A DNA stretch of 64,000 nt from Bursaphelenchus xylophilus. Taxonomy: Eukaryota > Nematoda > Chromadorea > Rhabditida > Aphelenchoididae. Positions within the stretch are counted from its first letter, which is position 1. Each line of letters starts with the position of its first letter. The stretch spans positions 8,680,001 to 8,744,000 of the forward strand of contig CAJFCV020000003.1 of the NCBI GenBank assembly GCA_904066235.2. The letters are read 5' to 3'. This document shows, piece by piece, positions 45,004 to 55,790 of the stretch. The notes under the pieces were generated by a model, which saw nothing but the letters and a program-made list of their open reading frames with translations, searched no databases and was not told the DNA's origin. The translations under genes were made by a program, and so were the position numbers.

Positions 45004-47170
45004 CAGGGTGGGCCACTCGAAACTGACAAGTTTTTTCTTTGAGGTTCTCCGCGGAGACTCCGCCGACTTTTCTAAAATTTAGATTTTTCTGGAGCTGAGA
45101 CCCGCCATTTTCAACCGACTGAATTTCAAAAAAACTTATTTTAAATTGACCTTTCCATGCCATCTCAAATTTTTGAAAAATTATTTTCAGGCCGAAACCG
45201 CTAAAACATGGAAAATTTTTGGAATGATTTTCAATTGACTTCCTCGGAGTTGGAAAATTTTTGGTTTTTTCTGGGGAAATCGCGGAGTAAAAAGTTGCTA
45301 GTGCTCGCCTTAAAATTGTTTAAAGCAAGTTGAAAGCCACAAGAGGGTTGTTTGTATTACCATTAGGGCACGAACATTCAAAAAAAAAAAATTTTTGAAG
45401 AAGATTGAAAAATTCGACGTCAATACAGGGTGCGCCAAAAATATTGGGACTCATATTTTTACTTGCCCTGCGGGCTGTAATGGTACAAGAGCAAAGTGGT
45501 CACTTGTGCAAACGTGCAATGCTCCCAAGAATCTATCTTCAAAGTTTCAGGCAGAGTAGTCGTATACGACACCTGTTCTGCCATTATAAGTGCTCACAAC
45601 TAAGGCCCCTGAGACACGGACCCCAAAATGGATAAAAATTGGAAACACTAGTTTTACCGTTGCATGCTATGGCAGAAATTCACTTTATATGACAGAGTAG
45701 CGGTCGCTTTTTATACACTAAAAATGATTTTTACTTATAATGACGATTTCATCTTTTACAGCTCGTCAAAGCCGGCCTAAAAACGCGCCGTTTTCCAGAA
45801 AACTTCGTAAGATCAAATATTTTTATGTAGAAGTTTCGACGTAAGGTTCCCAGCGTACTAGGCATCAGAGATACTTTTATAAGGACAACGAGAGTCTGAC
45901 TAGTCGTCTTTGAAAAATTATTTTTTTATCTTCTGCCTCTGGGGGATGAAATAGTGACTACAGCGGTAGAATTTACTCTAAGGTTGCTCGTCAAGTGAGC
46001 TTGGACTGAAGATCGCTAAATGTAATTCAGTTTTGTCAACATGTATCCCGAGTACAGCGTTACGTCGATGTTTACGCTCAAGTACTTTTCAACTTGTAGT
46101 AAACTGCCAAAATATATCAAGCTTCGAAGGACCGTGCCTCCAATCCGCACCATAAAGTTTTTTCCATACAGGAACTGTCCCTGTGTAGGTGTAGATTTTC
46201 TTTTACAGTATGACAATTCCCTATGTACACACTCTATAAACACAAAATTTTAGAGCAACACGGGCGATACTGTGGTATTGAGATCGTTAAAGACATAAAA
46301 ATCCAAACTTTCGGGATTTTTTTTTGTTTTTTCGACCAGCGCCGCCATATCGGTCGTCAACCATGATTACATACGTTGTTACGAAGTGAATAGCATGTGC
46401 TTTATACACAATAAATTTTAAGGATCTTACTTTCCCTTAGCGGAAATAATGGCCAAATTGATTTCCCGGTCATCCATTTGAAAAGAAAATTTTGGTCCCC
46501 CAAAAACTTTTGAATATTTTTTCAAGTTTGCAATAGGCCTCAACCCTGGCATTACCGTTGCCGTATAGCAAGACCGTTACCTTTGCTAAAACGGCCAAAA
46601 GTTTTGATTCCAAGGCCTGCTGAAAAAAGCTACACGGAATTGATTTTTGTCCCAATATTTTTGGCGCACCCTGTAGTTATCGAGTCAGGCCTGGGGTACC
46701 TTGAAGCTCAGAGCCCGGCCTGATTGAAGTTAGCCATATCCACGATACACAATTTTAGTTGCTCATGATTCTCAAAGGCACTGCAAGTTTGTGATGCAAG
46801 AGGAAGTGGGCATAATAACTCAGATAGAAACAGTAGTAATCAGATTGTTAAATAAAATTGTTTTTGGAACAATGTTTTATAACTATCTGAGGTAAAACAA
46901 AGAAAATTTCACCCAAGAACTCGGAAAAATGACCGAGTTTTCAAAATCATTCCAAAAATTTTCAAAGTTTTAGCGGTTTCGGCATGAAAATAATTTTTCA
47001 AAACTTTGGGAAGGCATGGAGACGTCAATTTAAAATATATTTTTTTGAAATTCAGTCGGTTGAAAATGGCGGGTCTCTGCTCCAGAAAAATCTAAATTTT
47101 AGAAAAATCGGCGCAGTCTCCGCGGAGAAACTCAAAGAAACAACTTGTCAGTTTCGAGTGGCCCACCCTG
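45004..47170. mobile_element. Element B, mariner-like ends, nested in A
   Basis: Ends CAGGGTGGGCCACTCG and CGAGTGGCCCACCCTG, flanked by TA at 45002-45003 and 47171-47172. Arms of about 300 bp are imperfectly complementary. No transposase frame. The TA duplication and CAGGGTG ends are typical of non-autonomous Tc1/mariner-type elements. Confidence 0.8.
45426..46673. mobile_element. Element C, mariner-like ends, nested in B
   Basis: Ends CAGGGTGCGCCAAAAATATT and AATATTTTTGGCGCACCCTG, flanked by TA at 45424-45425 and 46674-46675. The 1.25 kb interior has no transposase. It is the youngest layer of the nest. Confidence 0.85.
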
Positions 47171-47284
47171 TAGATGGGTCTCTACTAATCCGTCGCGACT
47201 CTCTCGCTTCGAAAAGTGTTTTGGGTGTTCTCTCGCTTTCTCTTTCGTTTATTTTATTTATTTTTCGTTGATGAAACAGGCCCC

Positions 47285-48966
47285 TGCACGTCAAACTGAG
47301 GAGTCCGGTGACCGGAGTAGACACTTCGCTATCGGTTTTTTACACTTCGTCTATTTCGCAGAGAAAGAGAAAAAAATGACACGTAAAAACGTACTCTCTC
47401 GCCACAAAAATTCCCCATTTCTCCCCCGACAAAACGTTTTTTCGCGTCTTTTTTTGGCAAATTGCCAATCCATTCACCGGACTGTTTTAGCTTATCTCAG
47501 TTTGACGTGCCCTGCTCCCTGACAGGAATTAATGTTCTTAATTTTTGTGCCTTTTTGAGACCAATTTCGTCAACTGAAAATTCATTCAAAAGAAGGTTGA
47601 TATCTAAAATCTTTTCGTAAATCGATAGTGTGTGGACGAAACGTCTACTACGGTTCAGGAGGCATGCTGCAGTGAAGTTTCAAGGCTTTTCTGAGCGTCG
47701 TACAGCCAGTACGTTTATGCGCTGCGACAGTCTTGGAATTGCGATAGTTCTGGTCCTCTAAAATGCTGGAACAGCATACATGTAAAGTTTGTGCCAAGTA
47801 TTTGAAAAAAAGTTATTATAATTGGATGTGTAAAGTACGAAACAAACTTGTGAAATACTTCTTACCCAAAATACGCCCATTGAATGTATAAGTAAGGTTG
47901 CAAAATACAATTGACATTTGAAGACTGACTTAGTGTAAAAACGGTGAAAATTGTATAAATATGAAATTGGTTTGAATTGTTAATTCAGTTCCTACGGTTT
48001 TCACGCGCTGTACGTAAGACTAAATTTATATTTTTAAGGTGCTTTCATACGGTGGCTGTATTTTAAAATGTAGGCGTATTTCCAATTGCTTTTTTGCCAA
48101 GTTCTTCTCACAAAGGTCACGTGGATTCTCCGGTTTTTACATTATTGCGGCATTTATATTCCGGAATGGCCACAGTGTTGTTTATATAATATTTATAAAA
48201 AGTAGGCCAGAAAAAACGTGAACCGGCCCTAAGTTTAGCCTGAGCATAGCTGACCGGGATTTAGCGGGGGTTCAGCAAAGCTTGTCCAGGCTTGGCAAAG
48301 CGCCCGGACCTTTGCGGAGTCTGTTTGAAGGCTTGGAATAAGCCTGGCGAAGACTGACGATGTGACTGTTTTCTATATCTTTTGTCATAAGCTTAACCTG
48401 GGTCATGACTTCATTGATCGTGTTGTTTATCATCCTTAGTTTGCCGACGCTCCGCTGAGCATCTAACGATAGAAAAAGGTGTTTCCTAAAGCTCGCAGAC
48501 TGTGTTACAATCATTTGTTTTTAGTGTAGCTTTAGAGCCAGTTATCCATTTTTGTAAATTGCATGTCAAATTGAAATATACCACTGAGTTCAAAATTTTC
48601 ACCCAAACGGTCTTTACACTAATTTGTGTCTTCGGGGACCATTAAACACTTCAATTCGGTAAACAGAAACAGCAAATCAAAGAACGATTTTTAAATGTAA
48701 AATCCGGTATTTCGTATAGCCCTTAGGTCGAAAATATTAAACCGTATTTGGCTAGGAAATGAGGGCCACACGGATCAGTTGGATATACATTACATTTATT
48801 TGTATTATTGACAGGAAACAGTCGACTAATTGTGAAATAATAGTCAAAACAAGCACGCAACTGTTTACTGCTCCACGTTGTATCGCTGTATTAGGGGCGG
48901 CCTTTACAGTTGGCACGTTGTCTACGGAAGTTTCAATCTGTTTTCTTTTCAGATCCTTTGTCATTA
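47285..48966. other. Region upstream of the receptor genes
   Basis: 47285-47515 has weak inverted repeats (gcacgtcaaactgag ... ctcagtttgacgtgc), perhaps a 230 bp element abutting A. A minus-strand frame at 48272-48514 (80 codons, KLRMINNTINEVMTQVK) is of ordinary composition but unsupported. A tctgttttcttttcag acceptor at 48938-48953 precedes the receptor start and may be a spliced-leader site. Confidence 0.45.
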
Positions 48967-50224
48967 ATGGACTTTGACGTGTTCTTCGACTCTTTCAATG
49001 ATATCTTTGGCATCCTGCTTCCAATGTATGTCATCTTTCTGGTCATAAAAAAGACGCCAAATAAAAATGTCAAAGTTTATTCGAGAATGCTGATAGCCAG
49101 CTGTATTTTGGACATTGGCTATACTTTAACAAGCATATACTCTATGTTGGTAAGCCGTTTTTTTGCAAAAACAGATCATCAACTTTTTTTTTAGACCCTA
49201 GTTTATGTTGACCGCAAGGTATATGACGTCATTCGCAACCCGCTCCTCGCTAACAGCCCTGCGGCTGCAACGTTTGCCTTCGAAGTGCAGATGTACTTTA
49301 TTTTCCTCTCGGTGATTGTCATCCCCATCCAATACATGTATCGATACAAAGTTGTAACCTCTCCGACAACTTCTCTTTCCGTAGTCCTGTGGCCATTACT
49401 GATCTCAGCGACATATCTGGCGATTCATATGTCCTTCTTGCCATACACTTTTCAAGTTCCCTCAGAAAAATACGATAAAATTTTGGAAGATGGAGGAGCA
49501 GGGAAGTACGTTGGAGTTCCGTATTTTGTCGGTGACGCGGTAAGTTGTTAGTCGTATATATTGAACAAGTACCTTTGCTATTTGTTCAACAAGTGCTTAA
49601 CGCTTTTTGAAAACTATTGAAATGATTTAGGATGTAATGAAGTGGCTGAATTTGCACTTGCTAGATTGTGTTATGATGATCACCGTTTCTTACGCCGTAA
49701 CCTATATTTATTATCGTAAGACGCAAAAGTACCTACGCCGATATGAAAAGAGTGTTTCACCGTCGACATTGAAGGCTCAAAGACAAGTCGGAATGGTGCT
49801 GGCGTTGCAAGTAAGTAAAAAAATACATTATGAAGGATACAGGAACAAAGATAGGCGAAATTTGAGCTTTATATACCTAAACATGCCCTTATGTCTTTGT
49901 AAATAAAGTATAGTTGTTCTATGGAACTATTTACAGGCCATCTACCCCTTAATCGTCTTGGGCGTTCCGTCTTTGATCGGAAATTTGGCCCCAATCCTTG
50001 GTCTAAACTCTACTGCTCTCGGGAATGTCCTGATTTGCACCGTCCACACAACACCCGTCCTCAACGCTTTAGCTGTTATCGTCCTCGTCCCAGCATACAG
50101 ACGAGCTACAGTCTCAATTCTCCGAGGAATCCTTCTTTGTCGTCCCAGCGAGTTCAAAAGATCAGCTACAGTTCACGCATCTTCCTACACAGATACGCAT
50201 CGGCAAAGTACAATTGCTATTTGA
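48967..50224 (+). CDS. Seven-transmembrane chemoreceptor-like GPCR (Str superfamily, Srd-like), copy 1
   Basis: Four exons (48967-49149, 49195-49539, 49631-49810, 49937-50224) join in phase 0 for 331 residues. Hydrophobic helices recur across the protein, starting with ILLPMYVIFLVI and ending with VLNALAVIVLV. After helix 1 comes KKTPNKNVKVYSRMLIASC, like the Srd/Str family linker. PIQYMYRYKVV corresponds to the Y-R-Y region after helix 3, and VPAYRRATVSI to the P-x-x-R end of helix 7. The protein should sit in the plasma membrane, in nematodes commonly of sensory cilia. The family assignment within Str/Srd/Srh is tentative. Confidence 0.85.
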
Positions 50225-51450
50225 AGAGTGTAACAAATTTTTTCGCTTATATCTCTATTTTTGTGTAACAGAAATCTCAATGATCAAGATGCACTTATTT
50301 AAAATGAACCTCGTAACGTCGTCTTAGCGTTTTTTTTTGAAAAAAATTATGACTAATAGTTAGCTTGAGCCTGTTGAACATTCGACACAAACTAAGGTCT
50401 TGAAGCTCGTCTTGCTTGGAAATCAGTCTTATTATAAATAGTTGTGACTTTTATGACATTTTTGGGATCATCCTTCCCGTGTATCATATCGTTCTAATTT
50501 TGAAGCGGACTCCAAACAAAAATGTCAAGGGCTGCTCGAGAATGCTGCTAACTGTATTATAGATGCATTTTTAATTTTACACGCTGACAAGTATCCCCAG
50601 TATACTCGTAGGTTTAATAGAAGAAATTTGCGCTTTTATCTTTGCGCCGAATGATTTGTACGCCGAAAAATTTGGCACATACAATCTACGGCCGCTACAA
50701 ATTTCGATCTCTATGCAAAGTCAAGCATGAGAGAATACTGCTCCAAAGCCATTCTTTGTTATTAAGTTCCACATTTTTTATTTGGAATTATTTTTATTTC
50801 CAATAAAAAGATGTGCCCGGGAAATCGTATTCCGTCTTGCGAGAAGTGTCAAGAGAGTCCACAACATTTCAATGTCGTGTAAACAGCCAAAGAAATAGCC
50901 GTTGGGCTGGCGATGAGGCTATCCTACGGGGAAACATTGGAAAATCAACAGAAAAGATGTTATTCCACGTAGTCGTATCTTGGACTCTGAGTGTGACGTG
51001 TGTACATTAATCTTACAAGAGAATTTTCAAATCGTGGTACAAAGACTTTCTTAAAATTGAATTTAAGCACACTTGTGACGTCCAGCTCCTTAACACGGTC
51101 ATGCTTAGTGCTCGCCCTCCACATATCTGAGAAAATATAATACAAATTGTGACAACTTGTAGCCGTCGTCATCTATGTGCATAACAGTATGTAAGTAACC
51201 GACAGTTCGACTACATTCATAGGGCAAAAACAAACAACTTGCCGCATTTTTGCCATAACAATATTCTTGTGTCGGATTTGGAAACACCCCGCATGCTATG
51301 GCAGAAGATTGCTAGGAAAACTGTGACAGGAGTGTAATTGTAAACAATACCCGGTCAACCTAAAACAGCTGCTTGGTATAAACGTTTACTGGTTTTTATT
51401 ACTGCTATTGACAGGCACATAACCAGTTATGGTTTCTCAATGTTGAACCA
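50225..51450. other. Spacer between receptor genes, with a receptor relic
   Basis: Apart from the relic at 50449-50610, only AT-rich sequence. Short frames at 50813-51010 (+) and 50960-51287 (-) lack support. Confidence 0.5.
50449..50610 (+). pseudogene. Relic first exon of a third receptor
   Basis: Translates FYDIFGIILPVYHIV ... KRTPNKNVKGCSRMLL before a TAG at 50560, clearly homologous to the first exon of the flanking receptors. The start codon and the rest of the gene are gone. Confidence 0.8.
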
Positions 51451-52591
51451 ATGGATCTCGTGCTGTTGATTGATATTTTTAACGATGTTTTTGGAATTAC
51501 CCTGCCGGTGTTTGCCATCATTTTGGTTCTCCGAAGAACACCAAGTCAGCATGTCAGAGTTTATTCGAGGATGCTGATAGCCAGCTGCATTTTGGACATA
51601 ATTTACACAATAACCAATATTGTCTCTATGATTGTAAGTTGTTTATTTATATTAACATTGAACGACCAAAATATCTGAAATTTAGACGTTAATCTTTGCT
51701 GAGCGAAAAGTCTTTTTCATCATCCGGAACCAATACCTCTGGCCCTACCATTTGGCTTGGACATGTGCCCTTCTGGCCCATCTTTACTGCATTTTTGTCT
51801 CGATTATTTTAATTCCCATTCAATTTATGTATCGGTACAAAGTTGTGACTTCCACCACTACATCTTACACAGTTCTGGCCCTTCTTTATTACCGCCATCT
51901 ATGTGGCAATGCATCATATTCTACTGCCATTTACGTTTCAAACCACTGCTAAAAAATACGACGAAGTATTGGAAAATCAAGGATTTGGAATGTATAAAGA
52001 CTACCGTTACTATGTTTCGGACACGGTACGATGTTTTTGAGTATATTTTTTAATTTAATAATAATACAGGAAGCAGAAGAATGGCTTCGAATACACCTTC
52101 TAAATAGCGTGTTCATAATCACGACCGCCTACATTGTTACATATGTTTACTACCGTAAAACGCAAAAGTATTTACAAAGATATGAAGCAAACGTGCGACC
52201 AGCCACACTGAAGGCTCAGAAACAGGTCGGGATGATCTTGGCCCTACAGGCAAGTGTCAGCAAAGAATTTATTTAAAAGCAACGAGGGTTGATTTAGGCC
52301 CTTTATCCAATGATTGTACTGGGTATTCCAATCATAATTGGAAATCTTGTCCCGATCATTGGAATAAATTCCTCGACACTTGGCAATGTCTTGATCTCCA
52401 TTGTCCATACAACTCCCATTCTCAACGCGGTTTCAATTATCATCTTTGTTCCGTCATATCGAAGGGCAACGGTGGCATGTTTTCAAGCCGTCTACAAGTG
52501 CAAACTAGATGAATGCAAAAGTAATTCGGTATATAACGTATCCGATAAGGACGTGCATCCACGGAGCACAACCATGGGAACTACTGCTTGA
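51451..52591 (+). pseudogene. Srd-like GPCR copy 2, single frameshift in exon 2
   Basis: Exons 51451-51633, 51686-52025, 52070-52249 and 52298-52591 match copy 1 exon for exon (first exon 183 bp and third 180 bp in both). Exon 2 is 340 bp, not a multiple of three. The frame is good up to about 51871 (RYKVVTSTTTSYT) and again in the next frame from 51873 (FWPFFITAIYVAMHH, then FTFQTTAKKYDEVLE). One extra base near 51872 is the simplest reading, either a real mutation or a sequencing error. Everything else is intact, including the last exon (VPSYRRATVA). Intron 3 has a GC donor (CAG|GCAAGT at 52250). Confidence 0.75.
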
Positions 52592-52838
52592 ACAGCTCAA
52601 CTCTCCGAGAGTAACTGATTTTCCATGCTTGAATAAAAGTTTTCTAATTGTGTCATAGAGGCATTTGGCAGTGTATTACGCACAAGTTATGAAAAAAAGT
52701 ACTGCAGAAAAGTTGCACAATAAAAATTCTGCACTATCATTTTATTTCTGCCAAAGATTTCGCAACCCTCTTTTCGGCTGATCGCAAGGAATATCAGTCT
52801 AATTTTTTTATCTTTCCCAATTTCGCGGCGTTTTTGTC

Positions 52839-53434
52839 ATGGTGAAACAAAACGAAGAGCTTTATGAAATCGAGAAGATCCTCGAACATAGTGTGGAGCC
52901 AGAAGGAGTTTTATATAGGATCAAATGGAAGGGCTACAGTTTGAAAGAATCCACATGGGAGCCAGAAAGGAGTCTGACGGTAAGGATAAATTTTTCGCCC
53001 ATGAAATCGGTATGCAAAACTAAAACATGCCCCGACTTCCACACGATTTTTTTATTTTTTTGTATGATGCAATTTTATACTAACAATAAACTGAGTAATT
53101 TTAGTCATGCCCAAAGATTTTGGCTGCTTATAAGAAGAAGAATAAATTGGATGGAGAAAGGACCATTAAGAAAACAAGAAGGCCAAAAAGAAAGCCAGTG
53201 ACACAGAACGAACCGAAGGAACCCATCGATGAAAACGCCCCCAAGCCATTCAAAGAGCGATGCAAAGCCGTGATGGCGAATTTGAGCGCCCTAAACCAGG
53301 AAATGTTAAGAGATTTGCTTGGAGATCAGGCAGATTATTTGTTGGAACAAGGACCAGTGGAAAATTTTGAGAGTGAAAATTCGAGTGATTCCACGGAGAC
53401 CTACGAAAATCGAACATCTTCAAGTGGTAGTTGA
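52839..53434 (+). CDS. Chromodomain protein
   Basis: Exons 52839-52979 and 53105-53434 give 156 residues. Residues about 9-58 form a chromodomain: YEIEKILEHSVE, LYRIKWKGYSLKESTWEPE, then the C-terminal helix CPKILAAYKKK supplied by exon 2. The aromatic cage residues (Y in YEIEKIL, W and Y in KWKGY) and the WEP motif are present, so methyl-lysine binding is plausible. The rest is basic (IKKTRRPKRKP) then acidic and serine-rich. No chromoshadow domain is visible, so it is not a standard HP1; C. elegans CEC proteins have a similar build. Confidence 0.88.
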
Positions 53435-55790
53435 AAATTTGCTTTTACAAAAAAAGCTTCAATGTGAAAATTCCCCTGCGCAAACTAGGAACCATACATA
53501 TGAGTTGGAAAATTTCATCTAAAGTTGTGTTAAAATCTGAGGGTCGAATTTGAAGCAATTATGATTGATAGTTTATAGGACGTTTATTTTAAAAGTTGTA
53601 ATATTGTTTGTAATAACCCTTCCTGGTTGCTGTTTCTCGTTACCTTATAATAAACTGGTTACTGATGGTGAAATTATTATTCTAGTAGGAGTAATCTTTT
53701 GTCATATATGAAAATATTATCGATGTTTTGTTTAGTTCTGGAATGTCGCCCGCATGATTGTTTGACCCGCTCGTCTCGGTCTCAGTGATCAGCGAACCCG
53801 TGCCCTGAGGCGATACATCCTCACGCGACTCGAGTCATCCCTATCCGTCTTCCTTGCAGGTACTTTTTACAGCGCGTGTGTCATGTCCTTCCTAATTTTA
53901 TGGTTCAAATCGCTCGTTTAGTCGCTTAATCGCCCGCTATAAGATAATTTTTGTTTTAACGACAGACGCAATTAGACGATGCAATCGTTTAACCAAACGT
54001 TTTTTTCCGCAGGCTGTTCGCAGCCCTCCATTTGACCGCAACTAAGGCGCTTTCCGACAACGACTTTATAATACGACAACTACAAAAGGGCTTCGGCGGT
54101 TTCCAAAGCGCTGCAAAAAAAAGAGTGGCGCAGTAAACCGGCGTTTGATTCAGTTGACGGTCATGACCGTTTTTTCCCACTCCCCGTCACAGCGAGCGGC
54201 TCATCCGCACACTGTAAAACACACAGTCAGAAGCTCACCGCAAACGCGTTCGATGATTGTTACGCGGGCGGCGAGCCGGCCGGCTATGGGAAAGCCGCCC
54301 TCACGGAGTCGGCGCTGACTTCTGGAGCCGGAGAAGAAGTAAACAGCGAACAGTAAAAAAGGGGAGCACGCGGGGCAGCTCATTGTCGCGTAACCGCCAA
54401 AACAACGCGAAAGAATGCCTTCGGGGCATCCTTTCTCTTCCAGATCACTGCTCGAGATTCACCGACCTTCACCTTGCCCTCCAACATGACCTCTTTTGTT
54501 GTTTCGTGGATGGGTTGCGGAAGGTCGGGGGGATTGGTGACACAAGGTCTGGAAGGGTTACGGACGAGCTGAGATTCTTTTTTTTGGGAGAGATAGACTC
54601 TCGGTGGAGCTGCTTGAACCCGCCTTCCGATAATGACTCGGGTTTTGGAGACATTTTCGAGATCAACAAAAGGAGGGAGGCGGATTAAAGCATGTTTTAT
54701 TGTTCTTGGACTCGGTTTGTCAACCTTGAGAAACGCTGAGTGTTTGGGAAGGGGGAGAAGGGAAAGTTTATTGTTAACGCGGTCGTTCCTTCAACTCGCG
54801 CTCCGTGTTCGTCGATGGTCACGGCTGCGCACGGACGTGGGGCTTGTGTGTTCTCCTTAACCCCTGAAGATTGTGTTCTTTCGCTCCTTTCTGTTTTTCG
54901 CCCTCGGCCAAGGACATTCAGCGCGTTTCCCTTTCGAAAGGCGCTTCTTACCTCTCCACCAACAACACCTCCGAGACTCTTCCGAACATAAATCCCCACA
55001 GCGAAAAAACACCGCCGAAAAAAGTGGATCTGCGGATGATGTACGTGAGACGAACACGTCGTTTGGTGGTAAGCAGTTAATCATCGCTCGACCTGCCCCC
55101 TTCGCCCTCTTCCCTTCCTTCTTTCTTGGGTCCCCACCGAGCTGGGGATCTACTGGATCCGGAGAGCACAATGACAATAATCCCACACGTTTTCTCCTCT
55201 CATTGAGGGGTTTGTTTCATGGGTTTTTTTCACTTTCACTATTACGATTCTCTCGTCTCCGTGATCCCCTTTCCTGACGTATTTAAGGACGGCGGAAGTG
55301 GCACCCGCAATCTTTCGCGAACACCAACTTCTTTGCTCCTTTTTTCTTTATGAAAGGACCGTCTGCAGGGGGACAACTCTTATTGTTTGATTAATTAATT
55401 AAACTGCTGTTGGAACCCGTTTCTTCTTTTGTATTTCCCCTTTCTGGGAATCAGATGTGCGCTTCTGTAGGCGATGACCTTGTATTATCCGCTCGCACAG
55501 TATTTCCCATACGGTTCTTGTTTTTTCATCGGTTCCTTACAGTTTTCCGGCCCAAGCCCAAATTTCTCGTTATGATCTCCTAATTCCCCAACGTTATCGA
55601 CTGATTTTATAATATTATTTGTTTGAGCCCCCTGAGGGGAAAAAAGGGATCCTATTGCGGGTAATAAGTTTTGGTATTATCGTCTGGAGAGTTAATTGAC
55701 GTTGCGTGTATAATTGTCATATTCCGGACGTGATTCGCCCGTCGTTTTTCCCCTCCATTTCCCACCACCCCAATTTGCAGAGCCCCGACC
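53435..55790. other. GC-rich intergenic region upstream of the astacin gene
   Basis: 2.36 kb; GC is clearly raised at about 53750-55300. Long frames (54257-54688, 54873-55277) reflect GC content and have no motifs. A possible 5' exon ends at about 55069 (cgtttggtg|gtaagc) and could splice to the acceptor tttgcag at 55771-55780 just before the astacin start, but it may equally be chance. No other gene is supported. Confidence 0.4.

Larger units (their letters stand above)
43667..47284. mobile_element. Palindromic element A, interrupted by elements B and C
   Basis: Outer arms start GGGGCCTGTTTCATCAACG and end with its complement at 47284. Reading 43667-45003 with 47171-47284 restores one continuous palindrome of about 1.45 kb: left has gagacccatctatagagcgg, right has ccgctctata then tagatgggtctc on the far side of B. 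Element B therefore sits in a TA of the right arm. Internal 100-bp repeats (cagtagacacctagtagatc) occur in both arms. Confidence 0.85.

Noticed and set aside
43873..45029. Repeated 60-98 codon frames on both strands
   Set aside because: Same sequence read from the two arms of palindromic element A.
54257..55277. Long plus frames in the GC-rich region
   Set aside because: Stop codons are rare there because of GC content; several frames are open at once and none has motifs.
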